Shown one piece after another: positions 33,752-42,031 of a DNA stretch of 64,000 nt. This DNA comes from Leucobacter luti (GTDB taxonomy: Bacteria; Actinomycetota; Actinomycetes; Actinomycetales; Microbacteriaceae), in the NCBI RefSeq assembly GCF_004217175.1, contig NZ_SHKI01000005.1, forward strand, positions 186,001-250,000, read 5' to 3'. The first letter of the stretch is position 1. Every line of letters begins with the position of its first letter. The notes beneath the pieces were generated by a model. It did not search any database. It worked only from the letters and a program-made list of their open reading frames with translations, and was not told where the DNA came from. The position numbers and the translations under genes are program-made.

Positions 33752-33922
33752 GCACGTCGACAACTCTACCACGGCGGTCGACAGTGTGCGAATCGAGGCC
33801 TCGAGCTGCCTGTGGATAGTGCGTCGCACCGCCGCAGCGGTGCCCGCATCATCGGTGGGACATGCTCCGCCAGGGTGGCGGGGAACAGCGCACCGCGGAG
33901 GTGCTCGACGAAGGGAACGCTC

Positions 33923-36900
33923 ATGAGACGACTGCCCCGGTGGGTGCGACTGCCCCGGTGGGTGCTGGGTTGGCGCGGAAGCACGGGTCCACGCGCGGTG
34001 CGAGCTCGGCCCAGCGGGGCGGCGTGGGCGGGGGACCGCGCGCGATTCGCGTGCCGGTCGCTCGTGCGCACGGCGGCGCGGGCTACCGCCGGTGTGGTCT
34101 TGACTGCGGCGGTTGCGGCGGGATCGCTGGTCGCGGCTCCTGCGCCCGCCAGTGCACTCCCGCGGGGTGAAGCGATGACGTTTCCAGGCGGACTCACGCT
34201 GTCGAACTACGTGATGCCCAACGGGTCACGCGCGTACTGCATCGAAATCGAGCTGGGCGAGCCGTCCGGCTACATCTCAGAGGCGGGGCGGGTGTCGCTG
34301 CTTCCGGGGAGGTCGGGAAAGTTCCCCGCTTGGGGAGACCCGAACGGGATGCGCCAGATCAACTACCTCATTGATCGGCACGGTCAGAAGCGTGACGCGT
34401 GGACGGCCGCGGCAGTGCAGATCTCGATCTGGCGCATGCGTGAGAACTTCAGCCAATCGAACCCGCATCTCAACAGTCGGATCGCCACGCTTGAGGGCTC
34501 CGCGCGGGGCCGCTCGCTGATTCGCGCGTCGGATCGGCTCGTCGCTGAGGCGCGGAACACGGCGACGCCGCCCACGCCCCCAAAGCCGGTCCGTGGCAAG
34601 CTGCGGATCCGCCCGGCGTCCGACAGCAAGCCGGGGCGATTCCGCGTGAGCTACCCCGGCGGCACCACTCAGCTCTCGGTTCGCGGCGGGACGTTCGTGC
34701 GCAACGGTGGCACGTCGCTGTCAGTCTCGGGGAGCAGTGCGTCGAACCGGTACGTGCAGGCGGACCCGGGCGCGACCAAGATTGAGGTGAACGGCTCCTG
34801 GCGGGTGCGCGGTCCGCGCGGCTGGGAGCCGCTGCTCGACATCTATAACTCGTCTACCGCCACGGGGCGCGTCGGGCAGCGCCTCGCGGTGGCCACGGGA
34901 GAGTCTGCGGGCACGGTGCTGCGGGGCAGATTCGCGACGGCCACGCGGGCCCTCCCGCTGCCTCCGGGCGCGCCCATCGCCGAGACGCAGGCGCAGCCGT
35001 CCGCCGAGGTGGGCGGCGTGATGCGCGACGTGCTCCAGGTGCGGGAGGCGCCGGGCACGCAGGCAGAGCTGTGGCCCGGCGCGGTCGCCGAGTTTACGGC
35101 GTACCTCGAACCAGTCGCGGGAGCCCCCAAATACGATTCGCAGTGGAAGCCGCGCTACGCGGACGTCGGCCTCGCGCAATCACCCGAGGCCGACGCGGCA
35201 CCCGACAGCGGGGCGCGCGGTGACGCTGGGGAGGGGGCCGGCACCGGAGATAAATCGACCGCAGGGGGACATCCCGAAAATGGGGAATCTGCCGATGCTG
35301 AGCGTGGAGCCACCGCACCTCGGGGTGGTCTCGGTGTCGAATCAGAGCGGGGCCTCGGTGCCGATCGGGCCGAAGACGCAGGCCGCGGCGACGGCGCTGA
35401 TCACGGCGGCCGTGCGGCGCACTCGGGAGGCACCGACGGGGCAGCGACTCCGGCTCCGGCCGCGAGTCCCCAATCCGGTGCTGCTGCGCGTGAACCGCTC
35501 ACCTGGTCCGAGGAAGAGATCGCCGCGATGAGCCCGGCGGAACGCTGCGTCGCGCAGCCGGTGTATCGCGAGGGCGGGATCCGAATCCCGGGGCTGGGTA
35601 CGTACCGGTCCCAGCGTGTGACGGTGCGATCGCCGGGCGTGATCAACTGGGTTGAACGGATCACGTCTGAGGGCGCGGCCGTGCACGAGGGGACGTGCGG
35701 GGTGCCGAATGAGCGCACCGTGATTGAGCAGCCGGGCATTGTGACCCGCGCGCAGCCCACGGCGCGCCTCGGCGAAGCGATGACGGACGTCGCGGTGCTC
35801 AGCGGTCGCTTCGCTGCCGGTGCACAATACAGCGTCGGTTTCGAGGCGTACCGGGCTGACACCTCAGCGGCCGGCGAGCCGGTGTGCGCCCCGGACAACC
35901 GAGTATTCAGCTCGGATCGGATCCCGGTTGCGGGCCCGGGAGAACTCCGCTCACCCGAATTGATTGCGCGCTGGGAACACGGGCCGACAATCTGGTGGGT
36001 CGAGTCACTGTTCTGGGAGACCGAGGACGGGCCGCAACGGCTGCATCGCGGAGCCTGCGGGATCGCTGCCGAGACCACCACCATTGAGCGCCCCGAGGTG
36101 TCAACCGTGGCGCCCGAGAACGCGGTGGTGGGAGACCTGATCAGCGACACCGCACGTGTCTCCGGCGAGTTGGCGAACTCCGAAGGCGCGCGATGGGAGC
36201 TCACCTTCGCCGGGTACCGGGCCCCGAGCGCCGCCGAGGGAGAGGCCGCGGCCGTCGACACCGAGGGGACCGAGGCTGAGCCCGAGGGGACCGAGCCTGA
36301 GTCCGAGGGGATCGAGTCTGAGAGGATCGAATCCGAATCCGAATCCGAATCCGAGTCCGAGTCCGGGGCGGAGGCGTCACCTGACGCGCAGCGCACCCCG
36401 CCGGTGTGCGCGCCGGAGAATCTCCTGTTCGAAACGGGGGCGACACCGGTTGATGGTGCGGGGGAGTACCGCTCAGAGGACGTGCGCGTGCAGGCGGACT
36501 GGCGCGGGTCGATCTGGTGGGTGGAAACCCTGTGGCTTGTGGAGGGGGACAGCCGGATCGCAGTGAGCGTGGGCGAGTGCGGCGCGGTGCAGGAGACCAC
36601 GCGAGTGTCTGCACCGACGATCGAGACCCGAGCGAGTGCAGCGGTCGCCACCGGGGAGCTGATGCGCGACCTCGCCATCGTGACCGGGCCCCTCGCACAG
36701 GCAGCGGGGGTCACACACGAACTCGTGTTCGAAGGCTATCGGGGCGACCGCGTCGCAACCGGTACGGGAGACGCGCGCTGTGCTCCAGAGAACGCCCTGT
36801 TCGCTACCGATCCGATCCCGGTGCGAGACGCGGGCGAGGTGTGGTCCCCGGAATTGAGTGCGGACCCCGAGTACGGCGACACGGTGTGGTGGGTTGCCGT

Positions 36901-37537
36901 GCTGCGGCAGCGCGTCGCCGGTGAGGTGAGTGAACTCGCGAGGGGCAGCTGCGGGGACGCGAATGAGACGACCACGATCCAGGCGCCGCGGGTGCGCACC
37001 GAGTCCGCGGGCACCGTCTCGGTAGGTGAGGAGCTCTACGACGTGGCAATTGTCGAGGGGCGACTCGCTCAGCGCGCGGGTGTCAGCTACCGGGTGCGAT
37101 TCACCGCCTACGCCGTGGGGGCCGACGGCGTGCTGCGGTGCGAGCCGGACGCGGTGATCCCGGCGCTCTCGGACCTGGAGGGCGTGCCCGTTGACCGGCC
37201 GGGGAGGTACACCTCGCGCCGTGTCGTGGTGGGCGCCGAGCACCAGGGTGTGGGTGGTTTCGTGGAGACGCTTCTGATGCGAGAGGGCGGGCGCGAGTCT
37301 GTGGTGCACGAGGGTCAGTGCGGCGCGCCGAGTGAGCGGTTTGAGGTCGTCGCGCCACCGATCGTACCCGCGCCGGCGGATCGGCCGAGCCCGAGTGCGC
37401 CCGCGGACGGCCCACTCGTAGCGACCGGAGGGGCGGGCGCCCTTCCGGCGCTGCTCAGCGCCGCGGCGCTGCTGCTCTGTGGTCTATCGACGATGTGGCT
37501 GGTGCAGTCCCGGCGTGCGGGGAGGCGTCGAGAGTAG
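33923..37537 (+). CDS. Large surface protein with thioester domain and cysteine-paired repeats
   Basis: A 1204-residue protein. An Arg-rich leader precedes a signal helix ending near PASALPRGEA. Residues ~85-200 look like a thioester domain: Cys106 in RAYCIEIE and Gln166 in AAAVQISIW are the expected pair for an internal thioester that binds targets covalently. After a low-complexity acidic linker, about four to five repeats of ~120-130 residues each contain two cysteines (e.g. CGVPNERTVIEQP, CGIAAETTTIERP, CGAVQETTRVSAP, CGDANETTTIQAP). One repeat holds a Ser-Glu run. The end is VATGG, a helix and RRAGRRRE, a non-canonical sorting signal. ATG 33923 is 7 nt after AAGGG. It is probably an adhesin. 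Confidence 0.75.
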   Translation: MRRLPRWVRLPRWVLGWRGSTGPRAVRARPSGAAWAGDRARFACRSLVRTAARATAGVVLTAAVAAGSLVAAPAPASALPRGEAMTFPGGLTLSNYVMPNGSRAYCIEIELGEPSGYISEAGRVSLLPGRSGKFPAWGDPNGMRQINYLIDRHGQKRDAWTAAAVQISIWRMRENFSQSNPHLNSRIATLEGSARGRSLIRASDRLVAEARNTATPPTPPKPVRGKLRIRPASDSKPGRFRVSYPGGTTQLSVRGGTFVRNGGTSLSVSGSSASNRYVQADPGATKIEVNGSWRVRGPRGWEPLLDIYNSSTATGRVGQRLAVATGESAGTVLRGRFATATRALPLPPGAPIAETQAQPSAEVGGVMRDVLQVREAPGTQAELWPGAVAEFTAYLEPVAGAPKYDSQWKPRYADVGLAQSPEADAAPDSGARGDAGEGAGTGDKSTAGGHPENGESADAERGATAPRGGLGVESERGLGADRAEDAGRGDGADHGGRAAHSGGTDGAATPAPAASPQSGAAAREPLTWSEEEIAAMSPAERCVAQPVYREGGIRIPGLGTYRSQRVTVRSPGVINWVERITSEGAAVHEGTCGVPNERTVIEQPGIVTRAQPTARLGEAMTDVAVLSGRFAAGAQYSVGFEAYRADTSAAGEPVCAPDNRVFSSDRIPVAGPGELRSPELIARWEHGPTIWWVESLFWETEDGPQRLHRGACGIAAETTTIERPEVSTVAPENAVVGDLISDTARVSGELANSEGARWELTFAGYRAPSAAEGEAAAVDTEGTEAEPEGTEPESEGIESERIESESESESESESGAEASPDAQRTPPVCAPENLLFETGATPVDGAGEYRSEDVRVQADWRGSIWWVETLWLVEGDSRIAVSVGECGAVQETTRVSAPTIETRASAAVATGELMRDLAIVTGPLAQAAGVTHELVFEGYRGDRVATGTGDARCAPENALFATDPIPVRDAGEVWSPELSADPEYGDTVWWVAVLRQRVAGEVSELARGSCGDANETTTIQAPRVRTESAGTVSVGEELYDVAIVEGRLAQRAGVSYRVRFTAYAVGADGVLRCEPDAVIPALSDLEGVPVDRPGRYTSRRVVVGAEHQGVGGFVETLLMREGGRESVVHEGQCGAPSERFEVVAPPIVPAPADRPSPSAPADGPLVATGGAGALPALLSAAALLLCGLSTMWLVQSRRAGRRRE

Positions 37538-37698
37538 AGTCTGGAAGGCGGGGTGCCGGCACCAGCACCCGGGGAGTGAACCGCTCGGGGATCGTCCAGG
37601 TGGGGCCAGCAATTCGCATCCGCAGCCCGTATGCAGTTCTCACTTATGAATTTCATAGATTCTCGGGCCAAGCTGGACTCATACGGAAGGGAGCTCAC

Positions 37699-39558
37699 AT
37701 GACCACCACCCCCGAGCACCAGAACAACGACCGCGAAGTTGCACCGCAGCAGCCGGGCGAGGCCGGCGTTGACGCCACCGGGACCCCGCGAGTCGCATCT
37801 GACGCGACTCCGCTGGCGCCCGAGGCTCCGATCCCGTCCGGCCCGGGCGCGGGCGCGGGCGCACCCGCAGCCCCTGCCGCGGCGCCCGTGACTCCAGAAC
37901 CACTTGCGCCTGCAGTACCTGCAGCACCTGCAGCATCTGCCGCGCAGATTCCGCAGGGACCGCCCGCGGCGTCGCACACGCCGTACACGCCCCATGCCCC
38001 GCAGGGCTCGCCCGGCGTCGCCGGTGCGGCTCCGCACGCGGCGGCGACGCCGGCCGGCGCTCCCGCACCGGCGGAGCAGCCCGCCGCACACACGCAGACG
38101 GCGGCTGGGTCGCAGCCGGCCGGTCACGCCGACGCCGGACAGATGACCCAGCCGACGGTACAGCTCGGCGCCGGGTACGCGCAGGGGGCGCAGTATCCCG
38201 GCGCCGCCTCTCAGCACCCGGGGGCAGCCGGACACTACGCCGGGCAGCAGCCGGGACAGGGCGCCGCGTTCGGCGTCACCACTGAGGAGCCGGCACCGCG
38301 GTCGAACCAGCCGAAGAGCCGCACCGGTGCGCTCGTCGCGGGGCTCGCGATTGGCGCCCTGCTGGGCGGTCTCGTGGGCGGCGGCGTCGCCGCGGTGGTT
38401 GCCTCGAACGTTTCGCCGCAGAGCGTCGCGCAGGGCGGCGGGGCGATCACCCTGAACAATGCTGAGAACGCGACGGCCATTTCGGGTGTCGCCGCAGTTG
38501 CCACCCCGAGCGTCGTCACGCTCGAGGTGCAGAGCTCCAGCGCGAGCGGATCCGGCTCCGGCGTGATCTACAGCGAAGACGGATACATCATTACGAACGC
38601 GCACGTGGTGACGCTTGACGGTGCGGCGCTCGAGGGCGCCGGCATCCGCGTCAAGCTCAGCGACGGCCGGATCCTCGACGGCAGCCTGGTGGGCGTCGAC
38701 CCCTACGCTGACCTCGCGGTCGTGAAGGTCGATGCGACCGGGCTGCCCGCGATCACCGTTGCCGACTCAGACAAGCTCGACGTGGGCGATCTCACGGTCG
38801 CGATCGGCGCGCCGCTCAATCTCGCAAATACCGTGACCAGCGGCGTCGTCAGCGCACTGAACCGCGGGATTTCAGTGGGGAGTCCGCTGATCCCGCAGGA
38901 TCCCACGCAGCAGCCAGACGATCAGAACGACCAGGGTGACCAGGGCGATCAGGGCACGAACCCGAGCTTCCCCTGGGACTTCCGGTTCGGGCTGCCCGAC
39001 GGCAGCGACGAATCGCAACAGCAACAGCAACAGCAGTCAACGAGCGGAACGGTCACGCTTCCGGTGATCCAGACGGACGCGTCAATCAACCCGGGGAACT
39101 CGGGCGGTGCGCTGCTCAACGGGTCCGGCGAGCTGATCGGCATCAACGTCGCGATCGCGTCAGCCGCGAGCTCCTCCGGCACCGCCGGCAGTGACGGCCT
39201 CGGCTTCGCGATCCCGTCAAACCTTGCGGCGCGCGTCGCGGACGCGATCATCGCGGGCGAGCAGCCGTCGCACGGCCTGCTCGGCGCGACCGTTGCCGAC
39301 TCCAGCCAGGACGTTGACGAAGACGCAAACCACGCGGGCGGCCTGCTCGTTGATGTCTCCCAGGACGGCGCCGCCGCGAAGGCCGGTCTCAAGTCGGGCG
39401 ATGTGATCACCGCCGTTGACGGAGTCGCAGCGGTTGACGGCACCTCGGTGTCGGCGCTCATCCGGATGCACGCCGGCGGCAGCAAGGTCACGATCGACTA
39501 CACGCGGGGCGGCAAGCCCGGGCAGGTCGAAGCAACACTCGGAAGCCTTGACTGGTAG
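37699..39558 (+). CDS. HtrA/DegP-like S1C serine protease with PDZ domain
   Basis: A 619-residue membrane-anchored protease. The first ~210 residues are a Pro/Ala/Gln-rich cytoplasmic tail. One helix (ALVAGLAIGALLGGLVGGGV) follows, then the trypsin fold: His in YIITNAHVV, Asp in DPYADLAVVKVD and Ser in NPGNSGGALLNG. A disordered Asp/Gln insertion interrupts the protease domain before TSGTVTLPVIQTDASINPG. The C-terminal PDZ domain has LLVDVSQDGAAAKAGLKSGD. ATG 37699 follows GGAAGGGAG. Such proteases handle envelope protein quality. Confidence 0.92.
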   Translation: MTTTPEHQNNDREVAPQQPGEAGVDATGTPRVASDATPLAPEAPIPSGPGAGAGAPAAPAAAPVTPEPLAPAVPAAPAASAAQIPQGPPAASHTPYTPHAPQGSPGVAGAAPHAAATPAGAPAPAEQPAAHTQTAAGSQPAGHADAGQMTQPTVQLGAGYAQGAQYPGAASQHPGAAGHYAGQQPGQGAAFGVTTEEPAPRSNQPKSRTGALVAGLAIGALLGGLVGGGVAAVVASNVSPQSVAQGGGAITLNNAENATAISGVAAVATPSVVTLEVQSSSASGSGSGVIYSEDGYIITNAHVVTLDGAALEGAGIRVKLSDGRILDGSLVGVDPYADLAVVKVDATGLPAITVADSDKLDVGDLTVAIGAPLNLANTVTSGVVSALNRGISVGSPLIPQDPTQQPDDQNDQGDQGDQGTNPSFPWDFRFGLPDGSDESQQQQQQQSTSGTVTLPVIQTDASINPGNSGGALLNGSGELIGINVAIASAASSSGTAGSDGLGFAIPSNLAARVADAIIAGEQPSHGLLGATVADSSQDVDEDANHAGGLLVDVSQDGAAAKAGLKSGDVITAVDGVAAVDGTSVSALIRMHAGGSKVTIDYTRGGKPGQVEATLGSLDW

Positions 39559-39589
39559 CTAGCGAGCGTCACCGCAGTACCCCTCGGAA

Positions 39590-39634
39590 CGCCGCGGGTG
39601 TGTCGTCGAAAGACGCGCACCCGCGGCGTTTTGT
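39590..39634 (+). terminator. Rho-independent terminator after the HtrA-like gene
   Basis: An 11-bp perfect stem (39590-39600 with 39618-39628) followed by TTTT. Confidence 0.8.
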
Positions 39635-39661
39635 CGTGCGCATCCTCTACAGTTGGGGGCG

Positions 39662-42031
39662 ATGAGTACCGCAGGATTTACCTTCGCGCAGGGCAACCTC
39701 GCCAAGTTGCTCGCCCTCCCCAAATACCTTCTCTCCTTCCTGGTCGCGTGGTGCGTGCCGCGCGCCGCCAACCGCTGGGTGTTCGGGAGCGGCATCGGCG
39801 TCGGCGAGGGAGCGCTCGCGGTTGCGCACGCCCTGCAGCTCGACGACCCTGAGGCTGAGATCTCCTGGATTGTGGGCGACGACGCTGAGGCCGACGCCGC
39901 GCGGCACCACGGCTTCACTCCGGTATTGCGGCACGGGTGGGCCGGGTACTGGGCCACCCTGCGCGCCGGCCAGCTCGTGGTCACCCACGGCCTCGGCGAC
40001 GTCAACCGGTTCGGCGTGATGGGCGGCAGGGTGATTCAGCTGTGGCACGGCGCTCCGCTCAAGCGGCTGCACCTCGACTCCCCGGTCACCACCGCCGTGC
40101 GCGGGCCCGCGCCCGTGCGGGCGGTGCTGCGGCGCATGTACCTCGCTGGCGCCCGCGAGGTCGACCTCTACGTGGCGGGTTCGCCCCTCGCCGCCGACCG
40201 CCTGCGCTCGGCGTTCAAGGTCGATCCGGGGAAGGTACGCGTGCTCGGCGATCCCAGAGACGACGCGGTGGCGCAGCAGGCCGCCGACCCCGCGCTCGCG
40301 GCTGCCGCGCGCCTGGCGATTGACGCCGCGCTCGGGGCCGACGGCCGGATCGCCGGCAGCCGGGCTGTGGTGCTGTACGCGCCCACCTGGCGCGACGGTG
40401 CGCCGGATCCGGCGGTGCCCACCTCCGCGGAGGCGGCGAGCATCGCCGCGGAGCTCGCGCGCCTCGACGCGCACCTCGTGATCCGACCCCACCCGCTCGG
40501 CCACGGCGCGTACGAGGCGTTCGCGGGGGAGCGGATCCACCTCCTCGGGGCCGAGGTGGTGCGCGACATGACGCCGCTCCTCGGCGGGATCGACACCGTC
40601 ATTACCGACTACTCCTCGATCGCACTCGACTATTCGCTGCTTGGGCGGCCAATCGTGTGGTTTGCCCCTGATCTGGCCAGCTACACGGCACACCGCGGGC
40701 TCTACGAGCCGCTCGAGGTGACCAGCGGCGGCAGGGTTGAGCACGACTGGGCCGGCGTGCTGCGCCGCCTCGGGGAACTCGGCGAGGGGTCCGCGGCGCG
40801 GCGCGCTGCAGAGAGCGAGACACGTGCGCTCGCCGCACGCTTCCACGCGCACCCGGAGGGCGGGGCCGCGACGCGCGTGCTCGCCGCGATTCGCCAGCTC
40901 GGGCTGCCGGTGCGTGAGCTGGTGCCGCCCGGCGGCGTGTTCTTCGAGAGCTTCTACGGGCGACAGGTCAGCTGCAACCCCCTCGCGATTGATCGGGAGG
41001 TTGCTGCGCGGTTCCCGAGTGCGACGCGGTACTGGAGCGTCACGAGTGAGCGCCAGGTGGTACCCGAGGGCGCCGTCCCCGTGCTCGTCGGAGGGCGCGA
41101 ATGGCACGCGGCCCGGCGCGGTGCGGCGCTCCTCGTGGTGAACGACTGGCTGCGTCACGGCTTCCGCCGGAGGCGCGGTCAAATTGTGCTGCAGACCTGG
41201 CACGGCACCATGCTGAAACACCTCGCGCTCGGGCGGCCCGGCGTGGGGCTGCGCACCCGCCTCGCGATCCGGCGGGAAAGCCGGCGCTGGAGCCTGCTCC
41301 TCTCGCAAAACCCGCACGCAACTGAGCAGTTCCGCAGCAGCTACGCGTTCGGCGGCGAGATTCTCGAACTCGGCTACCCGCGGGTGGACCGCCTCGCGCG
41401 CGCCGCGATCGGGGACGGACGCAACCCCATCGCGGTGCGCTCGGCGCGCGCCACACTTGGAATCCCCGCAGAGGCGCGCGTTCTCGCCTACGCGCCCACG
41501 TGGCGCGACGGCGGGGTCACCGTGGTTGACGAGCTCGACGTGCGCCGCCTCGCCGACGAGCTTGGTGAGGACTGGGTGGTGGTTGCGCGCGGACACACGC
41601 GGACCCACGCATTCGGGGGCTATGGCGCGACCGCGGGGCGGGTGCTCGATGCGTCGCAGCACCCCGACGTGAACGACGTGATTCTTGCGGCGGACCTGCT
41701 CGTGACCGACTACTCGTCGATCATGTTTGACGCCGCGGTGGCCCGGGTGCCGCAGCTGTTCTTCGTGCCCGACCTCGCGGCCTACCGTGACCGGGAGCGC
41801 GGCTTCACCTTCGACTTCGAGCGCGAGGCGCCCGGCCCCCTGCTCGACACCCGCGAGGGAGTCGTGGCGACGGCGCACGAGTGGGCGCGTTCAGGCGCCG
41901 CCGCGAGCTGGCTCCGCCCGGACGCCGCGGCGGCGTGGCGAGAGCGCTTCGCCCCCCACGACGATGGCCACGCCGCCGAGCGCGTCGTCCAGGCCCTCGT
42001 CGAGCGCGGCTGGGAACCCGCCGCGCGCTAG
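39662..42031 (+). CDS. Tandem CDP-glycerol glycerophosphotransferase-like protein (two catalytic domains)
   Basis: A 789-residue cytoplasmic enzyme made of two homologous TagF/TagB-like halves. Each half has the family signatures: LWHGAPLKRL / TWHGTMLKHL, LYAPTWRDGA / AYAPTWRDGG and VITDYSSIALDY / LVTDYSSIMFD. The halves meet near residue 400. Single-domain members transfer glycerol- or ribitol-phosphate to wall polymers, so it probably builds a teichoic-acid-like polymer. ATG 39662 has only GGGGGCG upstream; a short leader after TACAGT is possible. Its TAG shares CTAG with the stop of the convergent gene. Confidence 0.85.
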   Translation: MSTAGFTFAQGNLAKLLALPKYLLSFLVAWCVPRAANRWVFGSGIGVGEGALAVAHALQLDDPEAEISWIVGDDAEADAARHHGFTPVLRHGWAGYWATLRAGQLVVTHGLGDVNRFGVMGGRVIQLWHGAPLKRLHLDSPVTTAVRGPAPVRAVLRRMYLAGAREVDLYVAGSPLAADRLRSAFKVDPGKVRVLGDPRDDAVAQQAADPALAAAARLAIDAALGADGRIAGSRAVVLYAPTWRDGAPDPAVPTSAEAASIAAELARLDAHLVIRPHPLGHGAYEAFAGERIHLLGAEVVRDMTPLLGGIDTVITDYSSIALDYSLLGRPIVWFAPDLASYTAHRGLYEPLEVTSGGRVEHDWAGVLRRLGELGEGSAARRAAESETRALAARFHAHPEGGAATRVLAAIRQLGLPVRELVPPGGVFFESFYGRQVSCNPLAIDREVAARFPSATRYWSVTSERQVVPEGAVPVLVGGREWHAARRGAALLVVNDWLRHGFRRRRGQIVLQTWHGTMLKHLALGRPGVGLRTRLAIRRESRRWSLLLSQNPHATEQFRSSYAFGGEILELGYPRVDRLARAAIGDGRNPIAVRSARATLGIPAEARVLAYAPTWRDGGVTVVDELDVRRLADELGEDWVVVARGHTRTHAFGGYGATAGRVLDASQHPDVNDVILAADLLVTDYSSIMFDAAVARVPQLFFVPDLAAYRDRERGFTFDFEREAPGPLLDTREGVVATAHEWARSGAAASWLRPDAAAAWRERFAPHDDGHAAERVVQALVERGWEPAAR

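Noticed and set aside
39647..41878. 743-codon open frame on the minus strand
   Set aside because: It is fully antisense to the tandem glycerophosphotransferase gene, whose two domains have recognisable motifs.
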